This document shows positions 8,357-16,570 of a stretch of DNA of 47,364 bases, in pieces. Source of the stretch: SZUA-76 sp945787585 (GTDB lineage Bacteria > Pseudomonadota > Gammaproteobacteria > SZUA-140); assembly GCA_947258425.1 (NCBI GenBank), contig CAMYIG010000010.1:1-47364 (forward strand). The letters run 5' to 3'. The notes under the pieces were generated by a model. The model was not told the DNA's origin, made no database searches, and saw only the letters and a program-made list of their open reading frames with translations. A program made the position numbers and the translations under genes. Numbering within the stretch: the first letter of the stretch is position 1; every line of letters starts with the position of its first letter.

Positions 8357-9031
8357 TCAGTGCGCGTGCCCATCATCAGGATGCGTGTCACCCAGATCGT
8401 CCTGATGATGATCGCCTGGATCGCTCTGGCCGCCGAGTTCATCGTGATGACCTGTCTCCTCTTCTGCATGGTGGCCATCGCTATTATCGTGTGCATGGGC
8501 ATCATCCTGCTTCATTCCGGCACTGTCACCATGAGCCGCCTCATCACCATGTGAATGCGCGCCGTGGTTATGGGTATCTACTTTAGGAAGCGACATCACC
8601 CCTAACCCGTAGCGATAGACCACTTCGCCCCCATGCCAGGCGGTTGCGCCCAATAGCGCACCGACAATCAGAAATGCACCGACGAAAATACGCGCGGGCG
8701 GCTGTTTTTTACGGTAAGTGGAAAATGACCAGATCGCCAATGGGATCATCAGTGCAAAGGTGATCAGCGCGAGATTGCGATGTTCCGTCATCGCGAGATG
8801 CGAGGGGGTGTCATGATCGACCGTATTATAGGCGTACCAGCCAGCGGCAACGGTGATAATACTAATCGTCGCCCCAATCCACAGATTCCATCTCGCCACA
8901 ATTAGCAGCGGCTCATTGATATCCTGCTTGCCGAGTATTGTCGCGAGGACAAACAACCCCAGCGACGTGCTCAGCAGTGCAACGGTAAAATGGACAAAGA
9001 TGGGATGCCAGTTCGGTATAATTTCTATCAT
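8357..9031 (-). CDS. DUF2231 membrane protein with His-rich tail
   Basis: A 224-residue protein whose first 145 or so residues match the DUF2231 membrane family: four helices starting NWHPIFVHFTVALLSTSLGL, with conserved membrane His residues (WHPIFVHF, later TAWHGGEVVYRYG). The last 75 residues are a charged tail with about 16 His, mixed with Asp and Glu (THNHGAHSHGDE, GHHAEEETGHHDE). DUF2231 proteins have no settled function and are sometimes found beside metal-handling or respiratory genes. The tail is very likely a metal chelator facing one side of the inner membrane. It is the first gene of the minus-strand metal group. An AAGGA ribosome site precedes the ATG. Confidence 0.8.
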   Translation of the reverse strand: MIEIIPNWHPIFVHFTVALLSTSLGLFVLATILGKQDINEPLLIVARWNLWIGATISIITVAAGWYAYNTVDHDTPSHLAMTEHRNLALITFALMIPLAIWSFSTYRKKQPPARIFVGAFLIVGALLGATAWHGGEVVYRYGLGVMSLPKVDTHNHGAHSHGDEAAHGDSAGMKQDDAHAHDNSDGHHAEEETGHHDELGGQSDPGDHHQDDLGDTHPDDGHAH

Positions 9032-9154
9032 GATAAATTCCTTCTTAGCCGACCAAGGTGACAGAGTATCCGCGCTCAGTATTTAAAATGCTACACAATT
9101 TTTCGACATGCCCTGCTATTAACGGCAGTACCGATCAACCGCTCCAGCCATTGG

Positions 9155-11122
9155 CTAACGCAGTTCGCTCTGGAAAATCTGCTGCACACCCGTGGCATCT
9201 TCCGCATCAGACTGAGACCATAAAATCAGTGCATCACCGGTATTGTCCATTGCGACATTCGGACCTGTCTCAACAGCTGAGCTACTACCGGGATTGATCG
9301 CATCTAACAGGCTTACTGGATGACGCCACGTATTTGAGCGATATTCACTCTTATAAGTCATGTATCTGGTCCCATCAAACTGGCGCCACGCTATGATCGC
9401 ATCGCCGTTATTGTCCATCGCCACCGTGGCATTATCCACGCTCTCATTGTCGGGGCTGATATTATCGGTCAGGCTGAATGGGTGGGTCCAGGCGCTGAGG
9501 CGGTATTCACTCTTGAACAGCTGCAGGTCATTTCCGTCTGACTGCACCCATGTGATGATGGCATTGCCATTATCATCCATCGCCACAGCGGGACTCGTTG
9601 CATTTAGGCCGCTGGGACTGATGTGATCACTGGCCGTGGCTGGGTCGTTCCAAATACTGCTGCGATACTCGCTTTTATAGATATGAAAAATTTCAACCGG
9701 GTCAGTACCCGGATAATATGGATGTGGCTGCGCCTCTGCGACCGACTGCTCCCAGACAATAATGGTATTACCATTATTGTCCATCGCCACCTTAGGGGCC
9801 GAGATGTTGCCGGCGATTATTGGGCCAATATAATCAGAATTCGCAACTGGTTCCCCACTCCAGGTAACTCCTCGTAATTCCTGACGGTACACCATAAATT
9901 TGCCACCACCAAAACCCGAATACTGGCGCCAGACAATGACCGCTTCGTTATTATTGTCCATCGCTACATCAGGAAGAAAGTACACGTGGTTACCATCCTC
10001 ACTGATGTTATCGGCCAATGAGCCCGGGTGCGTCCATCCTGCGACCGTAATACCATAGTCACTCCTAAACAGCTGCCAAAATGGCTCAGGACTCGATGGG
10101 CCATCCAGTTGTCGCCAGACGATAATCGCTCTGCCGTTATCATCCATCGCGACCACTGGGTCATCCGCAGCGGTAGCGCCAAAGCTAATGATCGCAGGAG
10201 CATTCCAGCTCCCTCCCCGGTAATCACTCATATAGATAGCATTGTTTTGCAACCATACAATCACCGCATCATCGGCTGCGCCATTCCGCCCCATCGCCAC
10301 ACGCGGTATCGTGGCATTCTGTCCAGCAGTGCTTACAGTGGTAGCCGGTCCCCAACTGATACCGCGATACTCTCTGCGATAGATTCGGGTGTTCGAGCCA
10401 TCCGACTGCTGCCACACCTCAATCGCATTGCCAAAGTTGTCCATCACCACCTGTGAGTTACGCGCATTCTGGCCATCGGGGCTGATGTTTACGGTCAAAT
10501 TAGCGGGGTGTACCCAGGCGTCTGTGGTGCAACTCACATTCACATTAGTTACTGCGCCACTGATCGTCCCTGTGCCGTTACTCACAGTACAGTCCTGATT
10601 CGCCTCTTCATCATAAACAGTTACCTGATAGCCGGTAGTGCTCATAACCGTTGATGGAAAAGTGTAGGCACCATCCGCGGTCAAGGTGACCTCATCGCCA
10701 CCGTTATTTCTTAATTTGAGTGCGCCCACCAGGCCTGTGACCGTACCGCCCACAGAGTACTGCGGGGGGGTAATGCAATTAATATCGACGTTGCGCACTT
10801 CGCCACTGACGACGCCAGTCGCGTTACTCACCGTACAGAGCTGATCAGCGGGTTTATTATCCACCGCCACCTGATAGCTACCACCACGGGTCACCTCGCG
10901 CGCAAACCGATAGGCAGTATCTGTATTCAGTAACAGTAAATCGCCACCATTATTGGAAATGGTGATTGAGCCGTTTAGCCCGGTCACTTTTCCGCCAACA
11001 GGCGCGGTCGAAGCTGTCTGTGTCGAATCGTCACTGCCGCTACCGCACCCTGCGAGTGCGGCCAACATAAGTAATACCACTGAAGTGCGCCCACTTCTGA
11101 CTGCATTAAGTGCGCCGATCAT
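9155..11122 (-). CDS. Repeat-rich surface or secreted lipoprotein
   Basis: A 655-residue predicted lipoprotein. The signal ends in a lipobox, LAALAGC (Cys26). Residues about 40-200 hold two tandem beta-sandwich-like modules of about 75 residues, each starting VGGxVTGLxG and ending in a conserved Cys after VNVSC or VDINC; each module also has QxCTVSN, suggesting internal disulfides. After that come eight repeats of 50-60 residues centred on VAMDxNGxAIIVWxQ and ending in KSEYRxxxW, a pattern expected of a beta-propeller. No enzyme motif is visible. It is single-gene with its own ribosome site (AAGGGGA). The function is unknown; an adhesion or binding role is only a guess. Confidence 0.75.
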   Translation of the reverse strand: MIGALNAVRSGRTSVVLLMLAALAGCGSGSDDSTQTASTAPVGGKVTGLNGSITISNNGGDLLLLNTDTAYRFAREVTRGGSYQVAVDNKPADQLCTVSNATGVVSGEVRNVDINCITPPQYSVGGTVTGLVGALKLRNNGGDEVTLTADGAYTFPSTVMSTTGYQVTVYDEEANQDCTVSNGTGTISGAVTNVNVSCTTDAWVHPANLTVNISPDGQNARNSQVVMDNFGNAIEVWQQSDGSNTRIYRREYRGISWGPATTVSTAGQNATIPRVAMGRNGAADDAVIVWLQNNAIYMSDYRGGSWNAPAIISFGATAADDPVVAMDDNGRAIIVWRQLDGPSSPEPFWQLFRSDYGITVAGWTHPGSLADNISEDGNHVYFLPDVAMDNNNEAVIVWRQYSGFGGGKFMVYRQELRGVTWSGEPVANSDYIGPIIAGNISAPKVAMDNNGNTIIVWEQSVAEAQPHPYYPGTDPVEIFHIYKSEYRSSIWNDPATASDHISPSGLNATSPAVAMDDNGNAIITWVQSDGNDLQLFKSEYRLSAWTHPFSLTDNISPDNESVDNATVAMDNNGDAIIAWRQFDGTRYMTYKSEYRSNTWRHPVSLLDAINPGSSSAVETGPNVAMDNTGDALILWSQSDAEDATGVQQIFQSELR

Positions 11123-11258
11123 TGTGTTCCCCTTAACAACAAACCCCGCTCTATGAATAACAGACCCGCCTGTAACAACGATTCAGAGATTGCCCCCAAT
11201 CATCCAAAACCGTACTACTAGGCTGACCCGCCAACGGAAATCGTTTAGTTAACGTATA

Positions 11259-11275
11259 GTTAGGTTAATCCTAAC
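11259..11275. promoter_or_regulatory. Short palindrome upstream of the lipoprotein gene
   Basis: GTTAGG and CCTAAC flank TTAAT in the 259-base gap between the zinc-ribbon gene and the repeat lipoprotein, 137 bases upstream of the latter. It has the size of an operator half-site pair, but nothing else supports this. No clear promoter or terminator was recognised in the rest of the gap. Confidence 0.2.
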
Positions 11276-11381
11276 ACAGTATTTATGGGGCAGGGTAGCC
11301 TCCCGATGGCTGCACAAATGGGTGCGCCAAAGGTAATTAAACACTATGATAAACAAATAATTAGCGCTTCCATCAGGAGGC

Positions 11382-12080
11382 TTAAAACAACTTCTCCATC
11401 AACCTGAACACCGTAGAGACCAGGTCATCCCCCTCCGCGCCCCAAATATCCCCAGATCGCTGCACTGGTCCCGCCTCGTTAACACGCCCCGACAGATGGT
11501 CGCTACGCCCCTTTTTGACGACTTCGGCCGCTTTATCCTGCGCCATCTTTTCATGCAGCAACTGCCCGCCCGCCTTTTTCCACTCCATCAAGCGCTTCAA
11601 TTCACCCCCATCCAGCCACACACCATGTTGCAGGCAACGGTCGGCAATCACACCGCTGCGCGCGCCGAAATTCTTACGCTGCATAAAACCCTGGCAGACG
11701 GGGCATTTTACATAGAAGGCAGGATTACCATCACCCTGCCCAACATCTCGCTGGTAGAGCTCTTTATTGATCTCATTGAGGCGCTTTCGATCGATCTCGA
11801 AGACATTCGTCACTGACTCCGTGAGTAGCGCCTCCAGTTCGCCGGGGTCAAAAAAAAGCCCCATGCACTGGTCGCAGCGCTCGATGAAAAACCGACCATC
11901 ACTTTTTAGATTAATCGTATGCAACGGAATATTACAGCGCGGGCAGGGGCGTTCAGCATCGGGCTTTACCACGGTGTACTTGTGAATGCCGTGCAGGTCG
12001 ACATCATTGCGCCGACCGCAATAGGTGCAGACATTACTCGGCGCAGGCAGCGGCGCAGAACAGCTAATACAACTGGCCAT
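11382..12080 (-). CDS. Triple zinc-ribbon protein with two zf-TFIIB domains
   Basis: A 232-residue cytoplasmic protein with three zinc-binding units. Residues 4-21 form a short ribbon (C4xxC7, C18xxC21). Residues 46-72 form a zf-TFIIB domain (C46xxC49, C69xxC72, followed by GLFFDPGELEALL). Residues 126-152 form a second zf-TFIIB domain in which the last ligand is His (C126xxC129, C149xxH152, then GVWLDGGELKRLM). The C-terminus is helical and charged. The stop of the upstream SPFH gene is 12 bases away, so the two are one transcription unit. Proteins of this type are found beside SPFH proteins, but no function is established that I can name. Confidence 0.8.
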   Translation of the reverse strand: MASCISCSAPLPAPSNVCTYCGRRNDVDLHGIHKYTVVKPDAERPCPRCNIPLHTINLKSDGRFFIERCDQCMGLFFDPGELEALLTESVTNVFEIDRKRLNEINKELYQRDVGQGDGNPAFYVKCPVCQGFMQRKNFGARSGVIADRCLQHGVWLDGGELKRLMEWKKAGGQLLHEKMAQDKAAEVVKKGRSDHLSGRVNEAGPVQRSGDIWGAEGDDLVSTVFRLMEKLF

Positions 12081-12091
12081 CGTCAGCGCGC

Positions 12092-13141
12092 CTAAAAACG
12101 ACTCATGATCTCTTGTTTCTTTTGATCATAGTCATCCTGCGTAATCAGTGACGCATCGAGCAGCTGCTTGAGCTGAGACAGCTTGGCCATTGGGTCATCG
12201 TCATTCTGTGATGCCACCGGGCTAGTCTGTGGTTCAGCCAAGCTATTTTGTTTCGGCACCAGTGAATCGCCCATCTCATTCGCCATCATCTGACCAAACC
12301 CCATCCCCGCGCCGATGCCCATGCCAATCCCGGCACCACCCCCTTCATTGCGCGCCGCTTCACGCATCGCCTCCAGTTTTTGCAGGCTGGCGTAGTCCAT
12401 CCCCACCGCAGTGGCGGCGTGTTGCTCTGCGGTAATGTCGGCAATGCGATTGATGCGATCCATCGTCTCGTCATCGAAGTTAGTCCCTTCAATGCGTAGA
12501 TCCGTCAACTCAAAACCCAGACGGGTGAAATCATATTTCAGTTTTTCCTGCAGGCTCAATGCAAGCTCGTCACGGTTGGCATCAATATCGACATAGGTAA
12601 ACTTTGACTGCGCGAGGTGATCCGTCAACGGCTGAATCACGCGCGCATTCATCACATCACGAAATTGACTCACGGTGAATTCACTATTACTGCCGACGAA
12701 GTTGACAAAAAAGTGGCCCGGTTTTTTGATTCGAAAACTATAATTACCAAAGGCACGCAAACCAACCGGAAAGTGATATTTGGGATCTTCATACTTAACC
12801 ACCGCATTAGTGCCCCACTTCTGATCCAGCACCCGCGTGGTTTTGAAAAAATAGACCCCGACCTTGTGCTCACTCTCAAAGAACTGCATGAATTTTTTAA
12901 TCGTGGTCCAGAAAGGAATGTTATCGGTTTCAAGGTTGACGATACCGCTCTTGACCATCATCGCTTTGGGCACCCCTTCGTAGACAAAGATGCACCCCTG
13001 CCCCGGACCAATGATCAACTGGGAAGCGTTCTTGATCTCGTCACCATTATCGCTCCACTGATAAAAGAGCTGGTCAGGATCGGTCTCCTGCCACTCGATC
13101 ACTGATCGCAACTGCCGCTTTAATCCGTCTATCAGACCCAT
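12092..13141 (-). CDS. SPFH-domain protein with C-terminal SHOCT-like motif (YdjI/virion-core-like)
   Basis: About 349 residues. Residues about 25-240 match the cytosolic SPFH subfamily annotated as virion core protein-like: VFYQW-type opening (LFYQWSDNGDEIKNASQLIIGPGQ), then IPFWTTIKKF, DPKYHFPVGLRAFGNYSFRI and YDFTRLGFELTDLRIEG. A Gly/Met-rich linker (GGGAGIGMGIGAGMGFGQM) follows, and then a 33-residue end, DPMAKLSQLKQLLDASLIT plus DDYDQKKQEIMSRF, which is a SHOCT motif, a short oligomerisation unit. There is no transmembrane segment. The ATG at 13141 follows GGGGGC; a start four codons earlier is possible. It is paired with the zinc-ribbon gene. Membrane scaffolding or stress response is inferred from SPFH relatives. 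Confidence 0.8.
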   Translation of the reverse strand: MGLIDGLKRQLRSVIEWQETDPDQLFYQWSDNGDEIKNASQLIIGPGQGCIFVYEGVPKAMMVKSGIVNLETDNIPFWTTIKKFMQFFESEHKVGVYFFKTTRVLDQKWGTNAVVKYEDPKYHFPVGLRAFGNYSFRIKKPGHFFVNFVGSNSEFTVSQFRDVMNARVIQPLTDHLAQSKFTYVDIDANRDELALSLQEKLKYDFTRLGFELTDLRIEGTNFDDETMDRINRIADITAEQHAATAVGMDYASLQKLEAMREAARNEGGGAGIGMGIGAGMGFGQMMANEMGDSLVPKQNSLAEPQTSPVASQNDDDPMAKLSQLKQLLDASLITQDDYDQKKQEIMSRF

Positions 13142-13358
13142 CGTCGCCCCCATCCAGAAATTAATGTCACTGTTATGCGTTTGATCACCGATAAAAATAC
13201 GTTAGATACGGCTATCGAAGAATGATTAATATGTCGGGAATTCAGCAGATTCCTGAAGCCCAGTCGCTACCTATAGGTGACATGGATTTGCATATCATCG
13301 ACAGCTCGGACAACATAGATTTTAAAATCAAACGATTAGCACCTTTAAGGCATCAACC

Positions 13359-13997
13359 ATGAAATATCAGATTATCCCCGTCACCCCGTTTCAGCAGAAC
13401 TGCTCACTCCTCTATTGCGAAGAGACGATGCGTGCAGCCGTGGTTGACCCCGGCGGAGAGATCGACCGCATTCTGGAAACGGCACAGCAGGCGGGCGTCG
13501 AAATCGAAAAAATCCTGCTGACACACGCACACCTCGACCACATCGGCGGTGTTGCCGAGCTCGTCAGCCGCCTACCACTCCCGATTGAAGGGCCACACAA
13601 AGAAGATCTTTTCTGGATTGAGGCAATCCCACAGCAGTGCGAAATGTTTAACTTCCCGCCAGTGGAGAGTTTCACGCCGGATCGCTGGCTAAGCCACGGT
13701 GATCAGGTCACCTTTGGCAACATCACATTAGAAGTGCTGCACTGCCCCGGCCATACGCCGGGCCATGTGGTCTTTTTTCACGTGGATGACGGCATTGCGA
13801 TGGTTGGGGATGTGCTTTTTCAGGGTTCGATTGGCCGCTCAGATTTCCCGCGCGGAGACCACGACACCCTGATTCGCTCTATCAAGGAGCGCCTGCTGCC
13901 ACTCGGCGATCACGTACGTTTTATTCCGGGCCATGGGCCGATGTCGACCTTTGGTGAAGAGCGCCTCAACAATCCCTTTATTAACAATAACCAGTAA
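13359..13997 (+). CDS. Metallo-beta-lactamase-fold hydrolase (glyoxalase II / YcbL-like)
   Basis: A 212-residue single-domain MBL-fold hydrolase. The metal motif THAHLDHIGG (HxHxDH) is at about residues 56-65. Downstream ligands are H in LHCPGHTPGH, D in MVGDVLF and H in IPGHGPMS. The short length and the ending fit the YcbL type, a glyoxalase II-like thioesterase that hydrolyses S-lactoylglutathione or related thioesters. The long C-terminal substrate domain of classical GloB is missing. The start has an AAGG site 8 bases upstream. It is divergent from the SPFH gene across a 205-217-base gap in which no promoter could be fixed. The natural substrate cannot be told. Confidence 0.88.
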   Translation: MKYQIIPVTPFQQNCSLLYCEETMRAAVVDPGGEIDRILETAQQAGVEIEKILLTHAHLDHIGGVAELVSRLPLPIEGPHKEDLFWIEAIPQQCEMFNFPPVESFTPDRWLSHGDQVTFGNITLEVLHCPGHTPGHVVFFHVDDGIAMVGDVLFQGSIGRSDFPRGDHDTLIRSIKERLLPLGDHVRFIPGHGPMSTFGEERLNNPFINNNQ

Positions 13998-14086
13998 ATA
14001 CCGCATGTTTTAATAGACGAACTTTTCATCGCCGCGATCCACATAAAACTGATTTATTTACTGTCCAAATCCATTACAATTAAGCC

Positions 14087-14296
14087 ATGCAACAGACCGA
14101 CAAAAAAGCAGCTAATACACTTCGCCTCGAGACACTCCGTCTTGAACATCGCGATCTCGACGAAGTAATCAGGCAATTGACTGCCACCATCAAAGCCGAC
14201 CAGTTGTTATTGAAGCGACTGAAAAAGCGCAAGCTTTGGCTGAAAGATATGATTGCCAAGATGGAAAGCGAACTCATCCCCAACCTCAACGCCTAA
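14087..14296 (+). CDS. DUF465 (YdcH-like) small coiled-coil protein
   Basis: A 69-residue all-helical protein matching DUF465, recognised by LEHRDLDEVIRQL in the first half and LLKRLKKRKLWLKDMI in the second. The family forms short helical hairpins; its role is unknown. It is on the plus strand ahead of the GIY-YIG gene (28 bases between stop and start) and may share its transcript. The ribosome site is weak. Confidence 0.8.
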   Translation: MQQTDKKAANTLRLETLRLEHRDLDEVIRQLTATIKADQLLLKRLKKRKLWLKDMIAKMESELIPNLNA

Positions 14297-14324
14297 GCCC
14301 TCACCGCTATCAGCTAACTCAAAT

Positions 14325-14579
14325 ATGGCCTGGTATGTTTATATCGTCGAGTGTCGTGATGGCTCCTACTACACCGGCATCACCACTGATGTTGAACGGC
14401 GCATCAGCGAACATAATCACAGCCCGAAGGGGGCCAGCTACACCCGTTCACGTCGCCCCGTCACACTGCATTATCATGAAAGTGCCAACAACCGATCTGA
14501 AGCCACACAACGAGAGCTACAGATCAAAAAACTTTCCAGTAGTGTCAAACGCACCATGACTGCTGGCACAGTAGAATAA
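14325..14579 (+). CDS. GIY-YIG domain protein (UPF0213/YhbQ-like)
   Basis: An 84-residue protein consisting of one GIY-YIG nuclease-type domain: WYVYIVECRDGSYYTGIT supplies the two motif strands (VYI and YTG), followed by DVERRISEHN with the catalytic-type Arg, and SEATQRELQIKKLS with the Glu. Single-domain members of this size (YhbQ) are widespread; DNA nicking has been reported for some, but the cellular role is not settled. The start chosen is the ATG before AWYVYIV, because in-frame codons upstream of it lie in the preceding gene and do not look like the family. It is convergent with the SelO-like gene, 9 bases apart. Confidence 0.88.
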   Translation: MAWYVYIVECRDGSYYTGITTDVERRISEHNHSPKGASYTRSRRPVTLHYHESANNRSEATQRELQIKKLSSSVKRTMTAGTVE

Positions 14580-14588
14580 ATCGGGTAA

Positions 14589-16442
14589 CTAAATCCCCTC
14601 TCGACACTCGCGGATAATATTGAATAACTTTTGATACTCTTTTGGTGTTCGCGCCAGAGCATTTTGCTTTTTCGAGTTGGCACGCTTTTCCACCACTTCA
14701 GGAATCAACACCTGCTGCTCAACAAAATCAGCAAACATCTGATGCAGTTTCGTCTTACTCACACGCTTATCAAATTCCATCAACCGTTGTGCGACATAGA
14801 TAAGCGCATCGCCCGTCACGCGCGCATAGCGATTAATTACCGTAGAGCGAGCTACCATTTCATCCAGTAGCTCGTACTCATCTTGACCGGTAATCTTCAC
14901 CATCCTTTCAACAATACGCCAGTAGGCCTTTTGAAAGGCATTCGCCTGACGTCGCCGATAAGCGGTAATGGCAACATCTTCTTCTTCCGCATAGTCAGAA
15001 CGCATCACATCGATGAAATGTTCCGCCGCCATCCAGTCGCCGCCCGACTGAAACCACACTGGTAACTCACGCAGTATATCTCGCATACAAAATACGGCAT
15101 CCCAGCTAATACCATCACCGACATCATAAAGACCACGTCGGGACTTAACGCGCTCAAAGGTTGAGAACAACCGACGAAACTCATCGACCAATTCAACGCG
15201 TTTTTTACCTCGTAAAAACAGAGACACATGTGACTCATTGAAGCCCATTTTATACAGCAATAATTCGTTTCTGGTACGCGCAAAAACGTCAATAAAACGC
15301 AGCACTGCGGGCGCATTAGAAAAGGTTTTAATCGGGCGTTTTTTACCAGTCATCAAATAGTCAGCGAGCTGCGCGAAGGTTTGCACAATATATTTCGCCT
15401 TATTTTTCTGCTCCGTAATGGTGGTCGACATACGCTCGGCATCATCATATCGATACGCATGATGAAAGAGTCCAAACTGGCGCAGCGAGCCATAATCGAT
15501 CACCCCCCCATCAGCCAAAATATTATCGCCATCCCACTCCATCCAGCAAAAAATATAGTCTGACTCTAAACGTGCCGCCATGCGTCCAAACGCATCAGCA
15601 ATGTGTTTCTGCATTGCGATATATCTATTTTTTCCTTTAATAACTGACCATTCGCCGTTATCAACCTGTCGCTGAATATAGTAGTCTACCGCCGACTTTA
15701 ATCGATCATATTGACCTTGTTTCAAATGATGAAAAAAATGCGCGGGTCGCAATAAATTTTTTGCGGCGCGCACATTCACAGACGTGCCATCAGGATAGCC
15801 AATCAACAATAAAGTACGTTCTGTTGCAATGTTGCTGCGATGAAAAATATCACTCATCAACGCCGCGCCCACGCCATCAAGCAGCTCTCCCCGACCACTG
15901 CCGTACGAGGCATTTTTATCACCACTCTTAAAATAGCGCCCTTCGTGAGCTGTCGCCGGGCTAAGCGCGGTCACCCCGGTGCCACAACTTGAAATATCCC
16001 ATGTTGTTCCGCGCCCGCTAAAACAACCATTCCAGATACTGCGGCCATCACCTGAAGTTAACCCAGATCGCCCAGGATGCTGCAACTGTAAGTAACGTGT
16101 CGCCATATATTTTTTTGCGCGGATATCAGATGGTGGCACAGTCACCCCCTGTTTAACTTCATACTCGTTGATCACCTCGATACTAAAGGTCTCGAGCAAT
16201 TTTGCGCACAGGCCTTTATTTAACCGATGCCGATGATCAGCCGCGAGCAGGCCCATCTCTTTTGCTAATTCGAAGTTAAAGTAGAAAACCTCGCCGTTGT
16301 GGCGCGTCTTAACCCGATACTCGACATAACCGTTAGGGACAGCAGACTTGAATGAGTGACCACCATCAACCTTATCAAACTGTTCGTACCGAATAGCGCT
16401 GGAAGCATGATTTTCAATACGTTTTCGATTGTTTTTACTCAT
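14589..16442 (-). CDS. Divergent SelO-like pseudokinase (possible protein AMPylator)
   Basis: A 617-residue protein that I align by eye to SelO/YdiU, pseudokinases that bind ATP upside-down and transfer AMP to Ser, Thr or Tyr. Numbering is from MSKNNRKRIE. SGDGRSIW (about 130-137) matches the SelO GDGR block, and GTTWDISSCGTGVT (about 145-158) matches the SelO strand that normally reads xLKGAGxT. GRGELLDGVGAALM (Glu186) fits the catalytic-type Glu helix, and VNVRAAKNLLRPAHFFHHL (Arg225) fits the SelO RVAxSHxRxGxFxxF block. GDNILADGGVIDYG (Asp306, Asn307, Asp316) fits the metal-binding TDN...DYGP. The Lys of LKGAG is Cys153 here. It is longer than SelO (about 480-520), with about 50 extra N-terminal residues and a different C-terminal third. 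A GTG start at 16469 is an alternative. Activity is unproven. Confidence 0.65.
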   Translation of the reverse strand: MSKNNRKRIENHASSAIRYEQFDKVDGGHSFKSAVPNGYVEYRVKTRHNGEVFYFNFELAKEMGLLAADHRHRLNKGLCAKLLETFSIEVINEYEVKQGVTVPPSDIRAKKYMATRYLQLQHPGRSGLTSGDGRSIWNGCFSGRGTTWDISSCGTGVTALSPATAHEGRYFKSGDKNASYGSGRGELLDGVGAALMSDIFHRSNIATERTLLLIGYPDGTSVNVRAAKNLLRPAHFFHHLKQGQYDRLKSAVDYYIQRQVDNGEWSVIKGKNRYIAMQKHIADAFGRMAARLESDYIFCWMEWDGDNILADGGVIDYGSLRQFGLFHHAYRYDDAERMSTTITEQKNKAKYIVQTFAQLADYLMTGKKRPIKTFSNAPAVLRFIDVFARTRNELLLYKMGFNESHVSLFLRGKKRVELVDEFRRLFSTFERVKSRRGLYDVGDGISWDAVFCMRDILRELPVWFQSGGDWMAAEHFIDVMRSDYAEEEDVAITAYRRRQANAFQKAYWRIVERMVKITGQDEYELLDEMVARSTVINRYARVTGDALIYVAQRLMEFDKRVSKTKLHQMFADFVEQQVLIPEVVEKRANSKKQNALARTPKEYQKLFNIIRECREGI

Positions 16443-16570
16443 AACTAACATATCGGGTAGCGCAATCACTACTTTAGGAAATCAACCTATTACGTTGCTC
16501 CTAATTCTTCAGAAGTGACGCCTGCGGCCGCTAATTAAACAACGTAGTTAATCAAATTCTAAACGCCTGT

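Noticed and set aside
8347..8586. Open frames rich in His/Asp on the plus strand
   Set aside because: They are the reverse reading of the His-rich tail of the DUF2231 protein.
9360..10500. Evenly spaced similar strings that could suggest a CRISPR-like array
   Set aside because: They lie in the repeat lipoprotein gene, vary in sequence and spacing, and encode the VAMDxNG protein repeat; no cas genes are near.
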